From assembly GCA_028716905.1 (NCBI GenBank), contig JAQUOX010000003.1, positions 1 to 42,451 on the forward strand: 42,451 nt of DNA. Reading direction: 5' to 3'. The notes beneath the pieces were generated by a model that worked only from the letters and a program-made list of their open reading frames with translations, had not been told where the DNA came from and made no database searches. A program made the position numbers and the translations under genes. How positions within the stretch are numbered: position 1 is the stretch's first letter; every line of letters begins with the position of its first letter. Shown piece by piece: positions 41,107 to 42,451 of the stretch. The DNA comes from Minisyncoccota bacterium. GTDB lineage: Bacteria; Patescibacteriota; Minisyncoccia; Minisyncoccales; Minisyncoccaceae.

Positions 41107-41238
41107 AAGTTAATCATAAAAGGTGAAGTGTTTATGAAAAAGCTTTGGTATTATGCATTTTTGCATTCGGTTTTTATTGAAAACCGCAACTCGTTTTTAA
41201 ATAAAAAATGTCTGCTTTAGCCGTGGCTAAAGTTTTTT
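41107..41238 (+). ncRNA. Candidate short transcript (sRNA or leader) containing a 28-codon ORF
   Basis: Consensus promoter upstream; ORF 41134-41220 MKKLWYYAFLHSVFIENRNSFLNKKCLL* with AAGGTGAAG RBS; terminator CTTTAGCC-GT-GGCTAAAG-TTTTTT at 41215-41238. TSS position estimated from the -10 box. Confidence 0.5.
41215..41238 (+). terminator. Rho-independent terminator/attenuator upstream of the Kelch gene
   Basis: CTTTAGCC-GT-GGCTAAAG-TTTTTT. Confidence 0.75.
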
Positions 41239-41271
41239 AATTGAAATAATAAATAATTATAAAAATAAAAT

Positions 41272-42451
41272 ATGAGTAAAAATATTTTAAAAGCATTGTT
41301 TTTTCTCTCGATAGTTTCTATGGTTTTTGTGGGAGGGGATGTTTTGGCCGCGACTTGCGGGTCAGCCATTGAACAGGGGTGGCCGACAGCTCCGGCAACT
41401 AATTTGTGTAGCGACGGAACCTTAAGTGGCTCGGTTTATCTTGATCAACAACAAGGAAATTGGTCTTGGGCTTGTTCTGGAGGAGCAGACCCGGCTTTTG
41501 TTTTTTGCTCTGCGCCACTTGTATCAGACAACGGATGGATGCTAAAAGCTAGTTGGGCTTATCCGAGAACAACCAGCACTGTCGCGTCTACGGGCAGTAA
41601 AATTTATGCGGTGGGGGGATATCGTTATCCCTTGGAAAGTCCTTATAATTCTATTGAAGAATATAATCCATGGACCAATAACTGGACAGCCAAGGATGAC
41701 ACTTATAGTTATAAATCGGGTATGGCAGCATATGTAAGCGGTTATGTCTATTTTATAGGGGGTCAGTCATCCGTACTTACTGGTTCAAACAAGCGGTATA
41801 GTCCGTCAAGCGATTCTTGGACAGACAGAGCTGCTATGCCCACTCCCAGGCGCAGTGCTGCCGCAGCCGTAGCTAACGGTAAGATTTATATATTCGGGGG
41901 TTACGTTTCTGCTGGCGCTGGTTGGACAAATATAAACGAAGAATATAATCCAGGGACCAATAACTGGACAACCAAGGCCCCTATGCCCAGTTCCAGAATG
42001 GCAATGGGAGCGGCAACCGTTAATAATAAAATTTATGTAATAGGGGGCATTCTCAGCACAACTGGTTCGGCCACAAACAGAAACGAAGAATACGACCCGG
42101 CCACTAATACCTGGACAACCAAAGCTCCTATGCCTACTGCCAGGTATCATACTTATCCCGTGGTATATGATAACAAAATTTATGTAATAGGCGGATATGG
42201 CAGCTCATGGTTAACCGTGAACGAAGTATATGACCCAGCCACCAACACCTGGGCAACTGCAAACAGCATGCCCCAGGCTGTAAGCGATGCTGTTGTTGCT
42301 ATGGCCAATAACAAAATTTATGTAATGGGAGGATATGATGGTAGAATTACTCTGGAATACGATCCGGCATTCGCTAACGGCTCTTGCGGTACCGCTGATG
42401 GCCATGGCTATTATTCAACTTCAGAAATTGATACGGTTAGCGAAAGGTGCG
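41272..42451 (+). CDS. Secreted Kelch-repeat surface protein, truncated by window end
   Basis: Signal peptide MSKNILKALFFLSIVSMVFVGGDVLAA; Cys/Trp module CGSA...LCSDGTLSG...WSWACSG...CSA; about five Kelch repeats (EEYDPATNTWTTKAPMPTAR...NKIYVIGGY); a second CGTADG module starts at the end. Confidence 0.85.
   Translation, partial: MSKNILKALFFLSIVSMVFVGGDVLAATCGSAIEQGWPTAPATNLCSDGTLSGSVYLDQQQGNWSWACSGGADPAFVFCSAPLVSDNGWMLKASWAYPRTTSTVASTGSKIYAVGGYRYPLESPYNSIEEYNPWTNNWTAKDDTYSYKSGMAAYVSGYVYFIGGQSSVLTGSNKRYSPSSDSWTDRAAMPTPRRSAAAAVANGKIYIFGGYVSAGAGWTNINEEYNPGTNNWTTKAPMPSSRMAMGAATVNNKIYVIGGILSTTGSATNRNEEYDPATNTWTTKAPMPTARYHTYPVVYDNKIYVIGGYGSSWLTVNEVYDPATNTWATANSMPQAVSDAVVAMANNKIYVMGGYDGRITLEYDPAFANGSCGTADGHGYYSTSEIDTVSERC

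Noticed and set aside
1-42451. Alternative genetic code (TGA read as Gly, as in Gracilibacteria/SR1)
   Set aside because: TGA is used as a normal stop, for example yidC ending in the ATGA overlap with jag.
1-42451. Transposons, prophage or integrase genes
   Set aside because: No transposase, integrase or phage structural motifs were found among the translations.

Overview
This window looks like an origin-proximal chromosomal segment of a bacterium from the Candidate Phyla Radiation (Patescibacteria, probably Parcubacteria-like). That placement is an inference from gene content and gene style. It uses translation table 11: TGA is used as a stop, for example at the yidC/jag ATGA overlap. Housekeeping genes are tyrS (partial), a class A PBP, dnaN, dnaA, rpmH, rnpA, yidC, jag, rsmA, an M23 peptidase, a DksA-like protein, pnp, rpsO, cca, nusA, tig, clpP and five tRNA genes without encoded CCA. 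Accessory material includes: (i) a dispersed type IV secretion system with a split VirB4, PrgI, VirB6-like protein and several VirB2/TrbC-like pilins, three of which carry large extracellular C-terminal regions (one Cys-rich, two betagamma-crystallin-like); (ii) a compact lipid cluster encoding a FakA-DegV fusion, two stand-alone DegV/FakB proteins and two divergent PlsY paralogs, followed further along by a third PlsY next to a CDP-archaeol-synthase-like gene; (iii) two ParB-type parS palindromes (one perfect, one 15/16) interleaved with a tRNA cluster about 30 kb from dnaA; (iv) a short promoter-terminator transcript with a 28-codon ORF upstream of a Kelch surface protein; (v) a wHTH-nucleotidyltransferase regulator with tandem operators and a possible remnant of a HEPN partner. 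All calls come from reading the sequence and the supplied ORF translations. No database search was run.
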